A stretch of DNA of 45,945 bases, from positions 1 through 45,945 of the forward strand of contig JAKLKU010000031.1 in NCBI GenBank assembly GCA_023150475.1, in the 5' to 3' direction. The stretch comes from Planctomycetota bacterium (lineage in GTDB: Bacteria; Planctomycetota; UBA1135; GCA-002686595). The notes under the pieces were generated by a model. The model did not search any database. It worked only from the letters and a program-made list of their open reading frames with translations, and was not told the DNA's origin. The position numbers and the translations under genes were made by a program. Below are positions 1 through 7,715 of the stretch, in pieces (the stretch's first letter is position 1; each line of letters begins with the position of its first letter).

Positions 1-672
1 GCGCTCGAGGCGCGGCGCGCGACGCCGCCGATCGCCGGAGCGGCGCCGCGGCTCGCGCGCTGGTTCGGCGCGGGCGGTGGCCGCGGCGCGCGCGGCTCCG
101 GTGGCTCCGGGGGCTCCGGGGGCTCCGGGGGACCTGTTGGCTCCGGCAGCGCTAGGGGAGCGGAACCGGCGCGGGAAGTGTTCGGTGCGCCGGCCACGCG
201 CGCGGCCTGGGCTCGGCGCCTCGCGGGCGAAGCGCTCGTCGTCGCGCCGACGCCGTGGCCGTGGCGACTCGGCTCGGCGTGCGAAGTGCTCGCGCCCAGC
301 CCGAGCGGCGCCGGGCCGGAAGCCCGCGAAGCGATCCATGCCCTGCGGCGCGCGACCGTCGATCCGACCGGCACGCGCCACGCGTTGGTGCCCGTGCTCG
401 CGGAAGTGCGGGCGTTCGAGGGGCGCTACGGGCTTGGGGACGACGAACTCGGCGCGCTCGCCGCGAAAGTCGCCGACCTGCGCGCGCTCGGGTGGCGCGT
501 CGCCGTGGCGTGGTTCGGTTCGCCGCAGACGCTGCCTGCAGGTGCGTGGGGCCATCCCGACTGGCCGCTCGTGCTCGCGTTCGCCCCGACGCCGCCGATG
601 GTTGCGGCCGTCGCCGACTTCCTCGCGGGTCGCGTCACACCGCTCGGTAGCCTGCCGGGTGCGGCTCGCTAG
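1..672 (+). CDS. Probable C-terminal part of a glycoside hydrolase family 3 protein (5' end outside window)
   Basis: The reading frame is open from base 1 to the TAG at 670-672, so the gene starts upstream of the window. The last 150 residues resemble the C-terminal part of GH3 enzymes: a segment LVPVLAEVRAFEGRYGL, then a strand VAVAWFGSPQTLP (GH3 proteins often have a fGsPY-like motif here), then a closing stretch with FLAGRVTPLGSLPG (compare the usual L-x-G-x-x-x-P-x-G-x-LP). The catalytic N-terminal barrel would lie outside, so activity cannot be judged. A low-complexity Gly-Ser linker encoded by 94-129 separates an upstream segment from this domain. GH3 enzymes of this type cleave beta-N-acetylhexosaminides or beta-glucosides. 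The family call is moderate because only the weakly conserved C-terminus is visible. Confidence 0.5.
   Translation, partial: ALEARRATPPIAGAAPRLARWFGAGGGRGARGSGGSGGSGGSGGPVGSGSARGAEPAREVFGAPATRAAWARRLAGEALVVAPTPWPWRLGSACEVLAPSPSGAGPEAREAIHALRRATVDPTGTRHALVPVLAEVRAFEGRYGLGDDELGALAAKVADLRALGWRVAVAWFGSPQTLPAGAWGHPDWPLVLAFAPTPPMVAAVADFLAGRVTPLGSLPGAAR
94..129 (+). repeat. 9-bp coding tandem repeat (Gly-Ser-Gly linker)
   Basis: Four in-frame copies of GGCTCCGGK encode (Gly-Ser-Gly)x4 inside the probable GH3 protein. The run looks like a flexible interdomain linker and could vary in copy number by slippage. Confidence 0.8.
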
Positions 673-827
673 AAGAGGTCGCGTGAGCGCGGAGGCACCG
701 CCTCAGAGCGGGATTCTTGGGGTGCCCGACAGCGGGCGGTGCCCTGCGCCGCGCTCCTTCACCCGACGGACGATCGCCGGCCGTTTCGACGGCTTCGAAC
801 GGACGCTCGGGCACGGGGCGAGCGACC

Positions 828-855
828 TTGACCGGTCGACTCGCCCCGCTATCAT
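828..855 (+). promoter_or_regulatory. Sigma-70-type promoter of the HEAT/TPR gene
   Basis: TTGACC (828-833), a 16-bp spacer and TATCAT (850-855) make the best -35/-10 pair seen in the window. Transcription would start near 862, giving a leader of about 200 nt before the start codon at 1063. Confidence 0.65.
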
Positions 856-950
856 CTCCGCAACTTTTTGCCGGGAAACGGCTTTCGCCGCCTCTCTCCG
901 CGTGAGGGAGATTCCCAGTGATCGGTCGGGTCCTCCGCTCGGTCCTGGGG

Positions 951-973
951 CACGATGCGCGCGTCGCATCGTG
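951..973 (+). promoter_or_regulatory. Hairpin in the 5' leader of the HEAT/TPR gene
   Basis: CACGATGCG (951-959) pairs perfectly with CGCATCGTG (965-973) around a 5-nt loop. It lies about 90 nt after the predicted transcription start and 90 nt before the start codon. It has no T tract, so it is more likely a structured leader element than a terminator. Confidence 0.5.
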
Positions 974-1062
974 GTGGCGCAGGATCGTGAGCCGCGCGCA
1001 TCCGTCCCACCTGCCCCAGCCCCCGACCTCCTTCCGCCAGGAAGACCTTTAGGAAGATCGCC

Positions 1063-3150
1063 ATGACCGGATCTCTCCGGAAGCTCGGACTTGCTTTCGT
1101 CCTCTCCACCGGCGCGTTTTCGCTGAATGCGTTCGCGCAGGACGTCCAAGAGCTCTTCAACCAAGGCGTCGACGCGCTGCGCAAGGGCGAGGACGACGCT
1201 GCGTTGACCTACTTCCAAAAGGTGCTCGCGGCCCAGCCGTCGCACGAACAGGCGTACGAGCTCTGGAAGACCACCGAACACCAGGTCTGGCTCGACCTGC
1301 TGGTCAAGAAGGGTGAGTTCGAGCTCGTCGGCAAGCGCCTGATGGCCCTCGCCGAAGTCGGCCGCGCCGCCCGCAAGAACGACGCGGACGCGATCAAGAC
1401 CCTGCTCGCCGACGTGAAGGTCGACGACGTCGTCACCCGCCGCGCCGCGATCCGCAAGCTCGCCGCCGAGCACGGCGAGTTCGCCGTCCCGCACATGCTC
1501 GGCGTCCTCGGTGACCAGTCGGCCGGCGGCGACGATCGCCGCGTGCTCTTCATGCAGGCGCTGACCGAGATGGGCTCGGACGTCGTGCCGCCGCTCGTCG
1601 AAGCGTTGGCCGCGGAAGACGCCTTCCTGCGCCGCAACATCGCGCTGACCCTCGGTTACATCGGCGACCACCGCGCCGGTCCGTCGCTCGCTGCGATGGG
1701 CGTCACCGACGAGAACGAGACCTGCCGCAGCGCCGCGCTCGCGTCCGCGAAGAAGTGCGGCACCACCGACGCGGTCGCCGGCTTCCTCAAGCTCGGCAAC
1801 GACTACCACTACCGCCAGGACAACGTGCTCGGCGGCAAGGGCCAAGGCACCACGATCTGGAGCTGGAACGGCACCGGACTCACCGGCACCGAACTCCACG
1901 CGGCGGTCGTCCCCGACGAACTCGCGAAGCGTGCGTACTCGCGCGCGCTCGCGCTCGATCCGGCGAACGGTGCTGCGCGCATGGGCTTCGCCCGCGCGAA
2001 CGCTTCGGAAGCCGCTCGCCTCTCGGCGCTCGCCGACAGCGGCGTGGAGCTCGGCGAACTCGCGGCTCTGTACGACGCCGGCATCGTCGGCGCGCGGCTC
2101 GCGGGCGTCGATGCCCTCGATGCCGGCCTGCTCGAAGCGGTGCAGCAGAAGGACGTCGTGACCGCGGTCGCGCTCTGCCGCGCGATGGCGAGCTCCGTCG
2201 CCGCTGCGACTCCGGGCCTCGACGCGGCGCTGCGCTCCGGCGATGGCGCCGTGCGCACCGAAGCGGCGCTCGCGCTCGCGCAAGCGTCGGTCGCAAGCCG
2301 CACCAAGGCCTCGCCGGACGTGATCAACGCGCTCGGCGAAGCGACCACCCGCGAAGCGCTGCGCGTCGTCGCCGTCGTCGACGCCGACGCGAAGCGTGGC
2401 GCCGCGATCGCCGCGGCGCTCGAAGCGCAGGGCATCGTCGCGCACCGTTGGGAGCGTGGTTCGAACGCGCTCGCGGTGCTGCACCGCCTGCCGGGCCTCG
2501 ACGGTCTGCTGGTCGCCGACTCGCTCGGCGATCTGACGACCGCGCAGGTCGTCGACGAAGTCGCGGCCAACCCGACGCTCGCCAAGGCTCCGCTCTTCAT
2601 CATCGCCGCCGATGCCGAGAAGGCCGGCGAAGTGTGGGGCGAGAAGGCGAAGGGCATCGTCGGCGGAGCCGACGGCGTCGGTTCGGTGATCGAAGCGCTC
2701 GCCGCGCTCGATGGTGACCGCGTCCGGGCGCTCGAACTCGGTGCGCGCGCCGCCGGTTCGCTCGCCGATCTCGCCTACACCGGCACCGATGTGTCCGCGG
2801 CGTTCGCCGCGGTCCGCGAGGCCGCCGCGAAGCAGCCCGACAACGTCGCCGCGGGCGCGCTCTCCGTGATCCAAGCCGCGGGTTGCGCGCAATGCGCGGA
2901 GACCGCCGCGACGATCGCCGCCGACTCGGCGCGTTCCGAAGAGGTGCGCGCGGCGGCTGCGTCCGCGGCGGCTGCGTGCTACGCGCGCGGCCAAGCCGCG
3001 ACGGAAGCCGCGGTCACGGCGCTCAAGGCCTGCCTCGGCGGCGACGCGCCGCTCGGCGTCCGCGCTGCGGCCGCCCGCGCGCTCGGTGCGACCAAGCTCG
3101 CGCCGGCCGATCGCGCCGCGCTGCTCGTCGGCGGCAAGGCGCAGATGTGA
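1063..3150 (+). CDS. Exported TPR/HEAT-repeat protein with a receiver-like domain
   Basis: 695 residues. A Sec signal peptide ends around AFA-Q (residue 25). A TPR-like helical pair (about 28-62) is followed by HEAT-like repeats (about 115-245), another TPR-like pair (about 285-315) and Ala-rich helical repeats to the end. Residues 432-555 look like a CheY-type receiver: a beta-1 strand ending in D440-A-D442, and a beta-3 strand LLVAD with D486 where the phospho-acceptor normally sits, but no clear lysine in beta-5. The start is supported by AGGA about 8 nt upstream of the ATG and by the promoter at 828-855. It is probably a periplasmic scaffold or adaptor. A receiver fold behind a signal peptide is odd, because ATP-driven phosphorelay is cytoplasmic. 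No enzymatic function is claimed. Confidence 0.8.
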   Translation: MTGSLRKLGLAFVLSTGAFSLNAFAQDVQELFNQGVDALRKGEDDAALTYFQKVLAAQPSHEQAYELWKTTEHQVWLDLLVKKGEFELVGKRLMALAEVGRAARKNDADAIKTLLADVKVDDVVTRRAAIRKLAAEHGEFAVPHMLGVLGDQSAGGDDRRVLFMQALTEMGSDVVPPLVEALAAEDAFLRRNIALTLGYIGDHRAGPSLAAMGVTDENETCRSAALASAKKCGTTDAVAGFLKLGNDYHYRQDNVLGGKGQGTTIWSWNGTGLTGTELHAAVVPDELAKRAYSRALALDPANGAARMGFARANASEAARLSALADSGVELGELAALYDAGIVGARLAGVDALDAGLLEAVQQKDVVTAVALCRAMASSVAAATPGLDAALRSGDGAVRTEAALALAQASVASRTKASPDVINALGEATTREALRVVAVVDADAKRGAAIAAALEAQGIVAHRWERGSNALAVLHRLPGLDGLLVADSLGDLTTAQVVDEVAANPTLAKAPLFIIAADAEKAGEVWGEKAKGIVGGADGVGSVIEALAALDGDRVRALELGARAAGSLADLAYTGTDVSAAFAAVREAAAKQPDNVAAGALSVIQAAGCAQCAETAATIAADSARSEEVRAAAASAAAACYARGQAATEAAVTALKACLGGDAPLGVRAAAARALGATKLAPADRAALLVGGKAQM

Positions 3151-3175
3151 GCGCTGCGCAGCTCGAAGTTCACGG

Positions 3176-3250
3176 GCCAGAGTAGCTCAACGGTAGAGCA
3201 CCGCTTTCGTAAAGCGGGGGTTACGGGTTCGAATCCCGTCTCTGGCTCCA
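3176..3250 (+). tRNA. tRNA-Thr (anticodon CGT)
   Basis: Full cloverleaf: acceptor GCCAGAG (3176-3182) pairs with CTCTGGC (3240-3246), the anticodon stem CCGCT/AGCGG encloses loop TTCGTAA with anticodon CGT, and the T arm is ACGGG-TTCGAAT-CCCGT. Discriminator T and an encoded CCA follow (3248-3250). It reads ACG codons. It begins 25 bp after the HEAT/TPR stop codon on the same strand, so it may be processed from that transcript. Confidence 0.95.
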
Positions 3251-3259
3251 TTGTCTCGA

Positions 3260-3290
3260 CGAGCCGCGGCAACGCGGCTCGTTTCGTTCT
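3260..3290 (+). terminator. Hairpin terminator after tRNA-Thr
   Basis: CGAGCCGCG (3260-3268) and CGCGGCTCG (3273-3281) form a perfect 9-bp stem with a GCAA tetraloop, followed by TTTCGTTCT. The T tract is imperfect, but position and stem strength fit an intrinsic terminator. Confidence 0.75.
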
Positions 3291-3363
3291 CGCGCCGTGC
3301 GTCGCGCACGGACGAGTCTCGGCGCTCGCGCCACTCCGCCGCGCGCGCCTCGCGACCTCGAGC

Positions 3364-4191
3364 ATGCGGACGTCCCTCGACCTCGAACAGCGGATGAAGA
3401 CACTCCTGCGTCAGCCCCCGGTCCTGATCGGTGTGGTGCACTTGCTCGCGACCCCGGGCTCGCCGCGCTTCACCGGCGATCGCGAAGCGCCGCTGCGCCG
3501 CGCGCTCGCCGACGCTCGTGCGCTGCTCGACGGCGGTTGCCACGCGCTGATCGTCGAGAACTTCGGCGACGTGCCCTTCCACGCGGAAACGGTGCCCGCG
3601 GAGACGGTCGCGACGCTCGCGCTCGCGGTCGCGGCGGTGCGAGGGCTCGCGCGCGACGTGCCGGTCGGGGTCAACGTGTTGCGCAACGACGCGCGCGCGG
3701 CGCTCGGCATCCTGGCGGCGACCGGCGCGAGCTTCTTGCGCGTCAACGTGCTCGTCGGCGCGGCGGTCACCGACCAGGGCGTCATCCAGGGGCGAGCGGC
3801 GGAACTCCTGCGCGAACGCGAGCGGCTCGCTCCGCAGGCGCAGATCCTCGCCGACGTGCACGTGAAGCACGCGACGCCGCTCGGACGCGAGTCGATCGAG
3901 GACGCCGCGCGCGACGCGCGCGAACGTGGGCTCGCCGACGCGTTGATCGTCAGCGGGACGCACACCGGCGCGCCGGTCGAGCGTGAGACGCTCGAGCGCG
4001 TGCGCCACGCCGTGCCGAACGCGCCGCTCCTGATCGGTTCGGGCCTGACGCTCGAGAACGCGGCCGAGTATCTGCCGTTCTGCGACGGTGCGATCGTCGG
4101 CACGTGGTTCAAGGTCGACGGCGTCGTCGGGAACGAAGTCGATCCGGCGCGGGTCGCGAAGCTCGCGCGGCGTTTCCGGGCGCGCGGCTAG
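3364..4191 (+). CDS. BtpA/SgcQ family TIM-barrel protein
   Basis: 275 residues, full length for the family. The N-terminal strand VLIGVVHLLATPGSPRF and the later VENFGDVPF, GVNVLRND and VSGTHTGAP segments, and a C-terminal LIGSGLTLENA plus DGAIVGTWFK, are the conserved marks of the BtpA family, an (alpha/beta)8 fold resembling phosphate-binding barrels. In cyanobacteria BtpA affects photosystem I biogenesis. In non-phototrophs such as this the role is unknown, and a sugar- or nucleotide-phosphate substrate is only inferred from the fold. ATG 3364 is used; ATG 3394 is an alternative that begins closer to the conserved region. No clear ribosome binding site is seen for either. The gene converges with the M16-like gene. 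Confidence 0.85.
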   Translation: MRTSLDLEQRMKTLLRQPPVLIGVVHLLATPGSPRFTGDREAPLRRALADARALLDGGCHALIVENFGDVPFHAETVPAETVATLALAVAAVRGLARDVPVGVNVLRNDARAALGILAATGASFLRVNVLVGAAVTDQGVIQGRAAELLRERERLAPQAQILADVHVKHATPLGRESIEDAARDARERGLADALIVSGTHTGAPVERETLERVRHAVPNAPLLIGSGLTLENAAEYLPFCDGAIVGTWFKVDGVVGNEVDPARVAKLARRFRARG

Positions 4192-4241
4192 CGGCGCGCT
4201 CGTGCGCCCGTCCGGTCGGCGCGCGCTCGTTCGACCAACGT

Positions 4242-4273
4242 GCCGGCCGCCACGCGAGCCGGCCGCCACGCGA
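4242..4273. repeat. Two 16-bp direct repeats between convergent genes
   Basis: GCCGGCCGCCACGCGA occurs twice head to tail at 4242-4257 and 4258-4273, in the 98-bp gap between the BtpA-family and M16-like genes. No clear bidirectional terminator with T tracts is visible there. Confidence 0.8.
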
Positions 4274-4289
4274 GCGGGCGGCCTGGCGC

Positions 4290-6341
4290 TCAGCGCGTGC
4301 GCCGGAAGAGCGCCTCGTCGAGCGGTGCGTCGAGCGTGAACGCGGTCGTCGTCGAACGCACGCCGGCCTCCGGTTGTTCGACCGCGGCGGGGTACCACCA
4401 ACCGTCGAACGCGCGCCAATCCGAGTAGACGAACACGGCGCCGTCGCCCTCGGCGTCGGCGGGCCAACCAAGACGCTTCGGCCGGCCGTCCTCGTCGAGT
4501 TCGAGCCAACAGAGCAAGCCATCGGGCGCCACGACTTCGAGCGCGCCGTCGGTGCCGAGCCGCACACCGCGCGCGTCGCTGCACGCCAAGTCGCGCAGCA
4601 GTTGATAGAGGTGCGCGTTCGAGCGTCGCACGAGCCGCGCGTGGACGGCGCCGGGCTGCCGTTGCGCGCTCGCACCGCGGAACGTCGTCGCGCCGCTTTC
4701 GTCGAGCACCGTGACGTCGACCGTTTCACCGCGCTTCTGCTCCTGCCACAGTCGGCGGCCGACGAAGTCGCGCACTTGTCGCGTCTCGAGCGACAGTCCC
4801 GACGTCAGCGTCGCGTTGCCCGACGTCGAGAGCGAGCGCAGCGCCGCGAAGCGCGCCCGGCCGCCGAGCGCGGCGAAGACCGTGTCCAACTTCGCGAGTG
4901 CCTGCGGCGTGCTCGCGACTGTCCACGTCGCGTCGAGCACGCGCACGTCGGCTACTGCGCCGAACGCGTCGACCAACACGTCGACCGGTCCGGTCGCCAG
5001 CGCGACGACCTTGGTCGGATCGAACCAGCGCGCCGCGGCCGCTTCGAGATCGGCGGGCGCCGGCGCGACCGCGAGTTTCGTCGAGAGCGCGCGGATCGAC
5101 GCGAGCAGTTCCCGTTCGATCCGTGCACGCGCGGAGGTCGGCAACGCGACGTCGCCACGCACGGAACTCGCGCGCGCGTGCAACGCGGCGAACTCGGCCG
5201 GCGCGATGCGCCCGGCGAGCGCGGCGAGCGCGTCACGAGCGCGCGTGGGCTCGAATCCGGAGTCGAGCCGCAACGAAGAGTAGAGCCACTCCGAATCGTG
5301 GAGCACGCGCCGCGCCGGAGCGCCGTCGAGGCCCGCGGCTCGCGCCGCTTCGCCGGCGAGCGGCGTTTCGCCCGCGAGGGCCCAGGCGAGCAGGGCGTGG
5401 TCCGCTTCGCCGGCGCCAGGCGCGCGCGCGACGAGCCACATGTGCGGATCGCGCGCCGCGGCGACGTACACCGTCGTGCGCTCGGGCGCTTCGAGGTACG
5501 TGCTCCAGTCGCGCTCGCGGGTGTCGAGCGCCGGGAGCCGCGCCGCGAACGCGCGCGTCGCGTCGAGCACGGTTGCGTCGACGGCGCCGGAGAGCCCGAG
5601 CAGCATCCGATCGGGCACGAGGAACGCCTTGTGGAAGAAGACGAGTTCGTCGCGGTCGATCGAACGCACGCTTGCCCGCGTCGCGCTCCGTCCCGCGCGC
5701 AGCGTCGGGCCGAGAGCGAAGCGTTCGAGCGTGCGGTACGCGCCTCGCTCGTCGTCGTCCGCGTCCGCAGGCGTCGCGAGGTTCGTCGCGAGCGTTTCGC
5801 GCGCGTCGAAGAAGAGAGGCTCGGGGTACCGCGGCGTCGCGAGGCACGCAGCGAGCTTCTGGTAGAGCTCGGGCAGGTCCGCCCGTGCGCACTGGAAGTC
5901 GATCGAGAGGTGGTCGTCCGCCGCACTCGCGTCGAGCGAAGCGGAGCGCGCCGCGAGCCACGCGGCGAGCGCTTCGCCGTCTTCCTGCGTGCTGCCGCCG
6001 GCGAGCCACGTCTCGACGAGCAGATCGAGCGCGCCTTCTTGTCCCGCCACTTCGTCGACGCGCCCGCAACGCACGTAGAGCGCGCCGAAAACGCGTTCCT
6101 GCAGCGCCGGATCGGCGAGCGCGAGGATCTCGAAGCCGTTCTCGAGCGTCTCCCGCGCGAGCGCTTGCGCGGGCTCGGTCGGAGCGAGTTCGGGTGCGCT
6201 CGAATGCGCCGCTTCGTGGTTGGGCTGCGCGTCGGACGCGAGCTCCGTCGCGGCGGCGAGCTCGAGCTCGGCGGTGACTCCCGCGTGCGCCACCGAGCCG
6301 AAGGACGCGAGGAAGACGACGCCGAGGATCGCGCTCTGCAT
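4290..6341 (-). CDS. Exported M16 (pitrilysin-like) peptidase homologue lacking the zinc motif
   Basis: 683 residues with a signal peptide cleaved near AHA (residue 20). After a Glu/Ala-rich segment (to about 60) the protein follows the M16 fold: the LENGFEILAL strand, the GRVDEVAGQEGALDLLVE helix, and later a second-half region around SVRSIDRDELVFFHKAFLVPDRM (written here in two parts: residues near SVRSIDRDELV and FFHKAFLVPDRM), which matches the M16 middle domain. Active M16 enzymes carry HxxEH in that first helix. Here the equivalent positions read D106-L-L-V-E110, so the metal ligands are missing and it is probably not a peptidase by itself. M16 proteins often work as pairs of one active and one inactive subunit, but no active partner lies in the window. 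A TAGAAT -10-like hexamer lies 8 bp before the start codon. Confidence 0.75.
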   Translation of the reverse strand: MQSAILGVVFLASFGSVAHAGVTAELELAAATELASDAQPNHEAAHSSAPELAPTEPAQALARETLENGFEILALADPALQERVFGALYVRCGRVDEVAGQEGALDLLVETWLAGGSTQEDGEALAAWLAARSASLDASAADDHLSIDFQCARADLPELYQKLAACLATPRYPEPLFFDARETLATNLATPADADDDERGAYRTLERFALGPTLRAGRSATRASVRSIDRDELVFFHKAFLVPDRMLLGLSGAVDATVLDATRAFAARLPALDTRERDWSTYLEAPERTTVYVAAARDPHMWLVARAPGAGEADHALLAWALAGETPLAGEAARAAGLDGAPARRVLHDSEWLYSSLRLDSGFEPTRARDALAALAGRIAPAEFAALHARASSVRGDVALPTSARARIERELLASIRALSTKLAVAPAPADLEAAAARWFDPTKVVALATGPVDVLVDAFGAVADVRVLDATWTVASTPQALAKLDTVFAALGGRARFAALRSLSTSGNATLTSGLSLETRQVRDFVGRRLWQEQKRGETVDVTVLDESGATTFRGASAQRQPGAVHARLVRRSNAHLYQLLRDLACSDARGVRLGTDGALEVVAPDGLLCWLELDEDGRPKRLGWPADAEGDGAVFVYSDWRAFDGWWYPAAVEQPEAGVRSTTTAFTLDAPLDEALFRRTR

Positions 6342-6349
6342 GGCGCGCG

Positions 6350-6355
6350 ATTCTA
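6350..6355 (-). promoter_or_regulatory. -10-like element, M16-like gene
   Basis: Reads TAGAAT on the minus strand and ends 8 bp before the ATG at 6341, which would put the transcription start at or next to the start codon. It lies back to back with the moaB element in a 47-bp divergent gap. Confidence 0.5.
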
Positions 6356-6375
6356 GGCGAGCCGCGCGGCGCGGC

Positions 6376-6381
6376 TACACT
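6376..6381 (+). promoter_or_regulatory. -10-like element, moaB
   Basis: TACACT ends 7 bp before the ATG at 6389, with no Shine-Dalgarno sequence between, as expected for a leaderless transcript. No good -35 is visible. Confidence 0.5.
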
Positions 6382-6388
6382 GCGGCGG

Positions 6389-6901
6389 ATGAGCCTCGAA
6401 GCCCACCGAGCCGAAAGTCGCGCCGCCCAAGCGTTCGCGGTGATCACGATCAGCGACACGCGTTTCGGCGCGGCCGACAAGGGTGGCGCGTACTTGGTCG
6501 AACGCCTGGAAGCGGCGGGTCACCGCGTCGCACGCCGCGAAACCGTGCGCGACGAGCGCGACGAAATCGAAGCGAGCGTGCGGCGCGCCGTCGCCGACGG
6601 CGACGTCGAGCTCGTCTTGACCACTGGCGGCACGGGCATCGCGCCGCGCGACGTCACGTACGACACGCTGAAAGACCTCTTCGACAGCGAGATCCCGGGC
6701 TTCGGCGAGCTCTTCCGTGCGCTGAGCTTCCAGGAGATCGGCTCGGCGACGATCCTGTCGCGCGCGATCGGCGGCGTGCTCGCGGGCAAGGTCGTCCTCG
6801 CGCTGCCGGGCTCGCCGAAAGCACTCGCGCTCGCGCTCGAGCGCATCGTGCTGCCGGAAGCCGGACACCTCGTGTCCCAGTCGCGCGGCGCGCAGCGCTG
6901 A
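6389..6901 (+). CDS. moaB: Molybdopterin adenylyltransferase, MoaB/Mog family
   Basis: 170 residues, the usual size for MoaB. The chain begins with the AVITISDTRF strand and continues with LVLTTGGTGIAPRDVTYDT, the TTGGTG loop that binds molybdopterin and nucleotide, and ends with VLALPGSPKALALALE, the conserved PGSPxA motif. Family members adenylylate molybdopterin in the cytoplasm before molybdenum insertion. Key motif residues appear intact. No other molybdenum cofactor gene is nearby, so it stands alone here, in a tight divergent pair with the M16-like gene. The downstream gene starts 35 bp later with its own TACACT element. Confidence 0.9.
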   Translation: MSLEAHRAESRAAQAFAVITISDTRFGAADKGGAYLVERLEAAGHRVARRETVRDERDEIEASVRRAVADGDVELVLTTGGTGIAPRDVTYDTLKDLFDSEIPGFGELFRALSFQEIGSATILSRAIGGVLAGKVVLALPGSPKALALALERIVLPEAGHLVSQSRGAQR

Positions 6902-6905
6902 CCGT

Positions 6906-6911
6906 TACACT
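6906..6911 (+). promoter_or_regulatory. -10-like element, helical-repeat gene
   Basis: TACACT lies 25 bp before ATG 6937. Unlike the leaderless group, it would give a leader of about 18 nt. Confidence 0.4.
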
Positions 6912-6936
6912 TTTGCGTCCTTTCCACGGAGCCCCC

Positions 6937-7713
6937 ATGAAGTTCGTCGTGCCCGTTCTCTGCTCTCTCGTGCTTTCCGCGTTCGCGTTCGTTCCGCGCG
7001 AGGAAGACGTCGTCGCGCGTTTCGCGGAGCTCGCGAAGCAGAAGGACGTCGCCGCCACGGTCGAGCTCTGGAAGGCGAACCCCGGCGCGGCGCTCGGCAC
7101 GATCGACGAGTACCTCGAAGGATCGCTCGCCGCCGTCGAACAAGCGGCGCTCGAGAAGAAGCCGGTCGACGCGGCCGCGATCGACAACATGCACGCGACG
7201 GCGATCTTCGGCGCGCTCGCCGCGGACCAAGCCTTCGGCACGACGATCTTCGCCGACTACGCGAGCGCGTTCTCCGGGTTCGACGCGAAGCAGCAGAAGG
7301 CCTTCCGCCGCGGTCAAGCCGCGCACGGCGAGGCGCGGAAGGCGCTCAAGGCGGGCAAACACGCCGACGCGCTGAAGCTCGCCACCGAGTGCCGCGATCT
7401 CGCGCAGCCGCTCGGCGACTGGTGGGGTACCGCGATGGGGCTCGGCGCGATGGGCGCGGCGTACGCAGGGCTCGGCAAGCAAGCCGAAGCGCTCGACGTG
7501 CACGCGCAGGCCGCGCAGATCTACCACGACCTGCGGCTCTTCGGGAACGAGTACCAGGAGACGGCCGCCGTCGCGAAACTCTGCGACGCGCTCGGCCGCA
7601 AGCCGCGCGCGAAGGTCGCGGCCGGCCGCGCGCTCGAGCTCGCGCAGCTCGTCGGCGACGAATCCGGCGCGAAGGACCTCGAGGCGCTCGTCGCCAAGCT
7701 CGGGAAGCCTTGA
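6937..7713 (+). CDS. Exported TPR-like helical-repeat protein
   Basis: 258 residues. A signal peptide (MKFVVPVLCSLVLSAFAF) precedes an all-helical mature protein. Residues about 125-250 look like two or three TPR units (a GEARKALKAGKHADALKLA pair, an AYAGLGKQAEALDVHAQAA pair, then a C-terminal helix pair). The ATG at 6937 is chosen because it begins the signal peptide; the open frame upstream overlaps moaB and is not coding. The gene is followed at once by the PHP-domain gene, whose GTG start is 2 bp after this stop, so the two are probably co-translated. It likely serves as a periplasmic interaction module; no partner is identified. Confidence 0.75.
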   Translation: MKFVVPVLCSLVLSAFAFVPREEDVVARFAELAKQKDVAATVELWKANPGAALGTIDEYLEGSLAAVEQAALEKKPVDAAAIDNMHATAIFGALAADQAFGTTIFADYASAFSGFDAKQQKAFRRGQAAHGEARKALKAGKHADALKLATECRDLAQPLGDWWGTAMGLGAMGAAYAGLGKQAEALDVHAQAAQIYHDLRLFGNEYQETAAVAKLCDALGRKPRAKVAAGRALELAQLVGDESGAKDLEALVAKLGKP

Positions 7714-7715
7714 GC

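Larger units (their letters stand above)
673..1062. other. 390-bp intergenic region before the HEAT/TPR gene
   Basis: No gene is supported here. It holds a short GAGGC/GCCTC hairpin at 692-704, which may help end the upstream transcript but has no T tract. It also holds a sigma-70 promoter at 828-855 and a 9-bp hairpin at 951-973 in what would be the 5' leader of the downstream gene. Confidence 0.6.

Noticed and set aside
703..2994. 763-residue minus-strand open frame opposite the HEAT/TPR gene
   Set aside because: Mirror of a gene with signal peptide, promoter and ribosome binding site on the plus strand; no domain.
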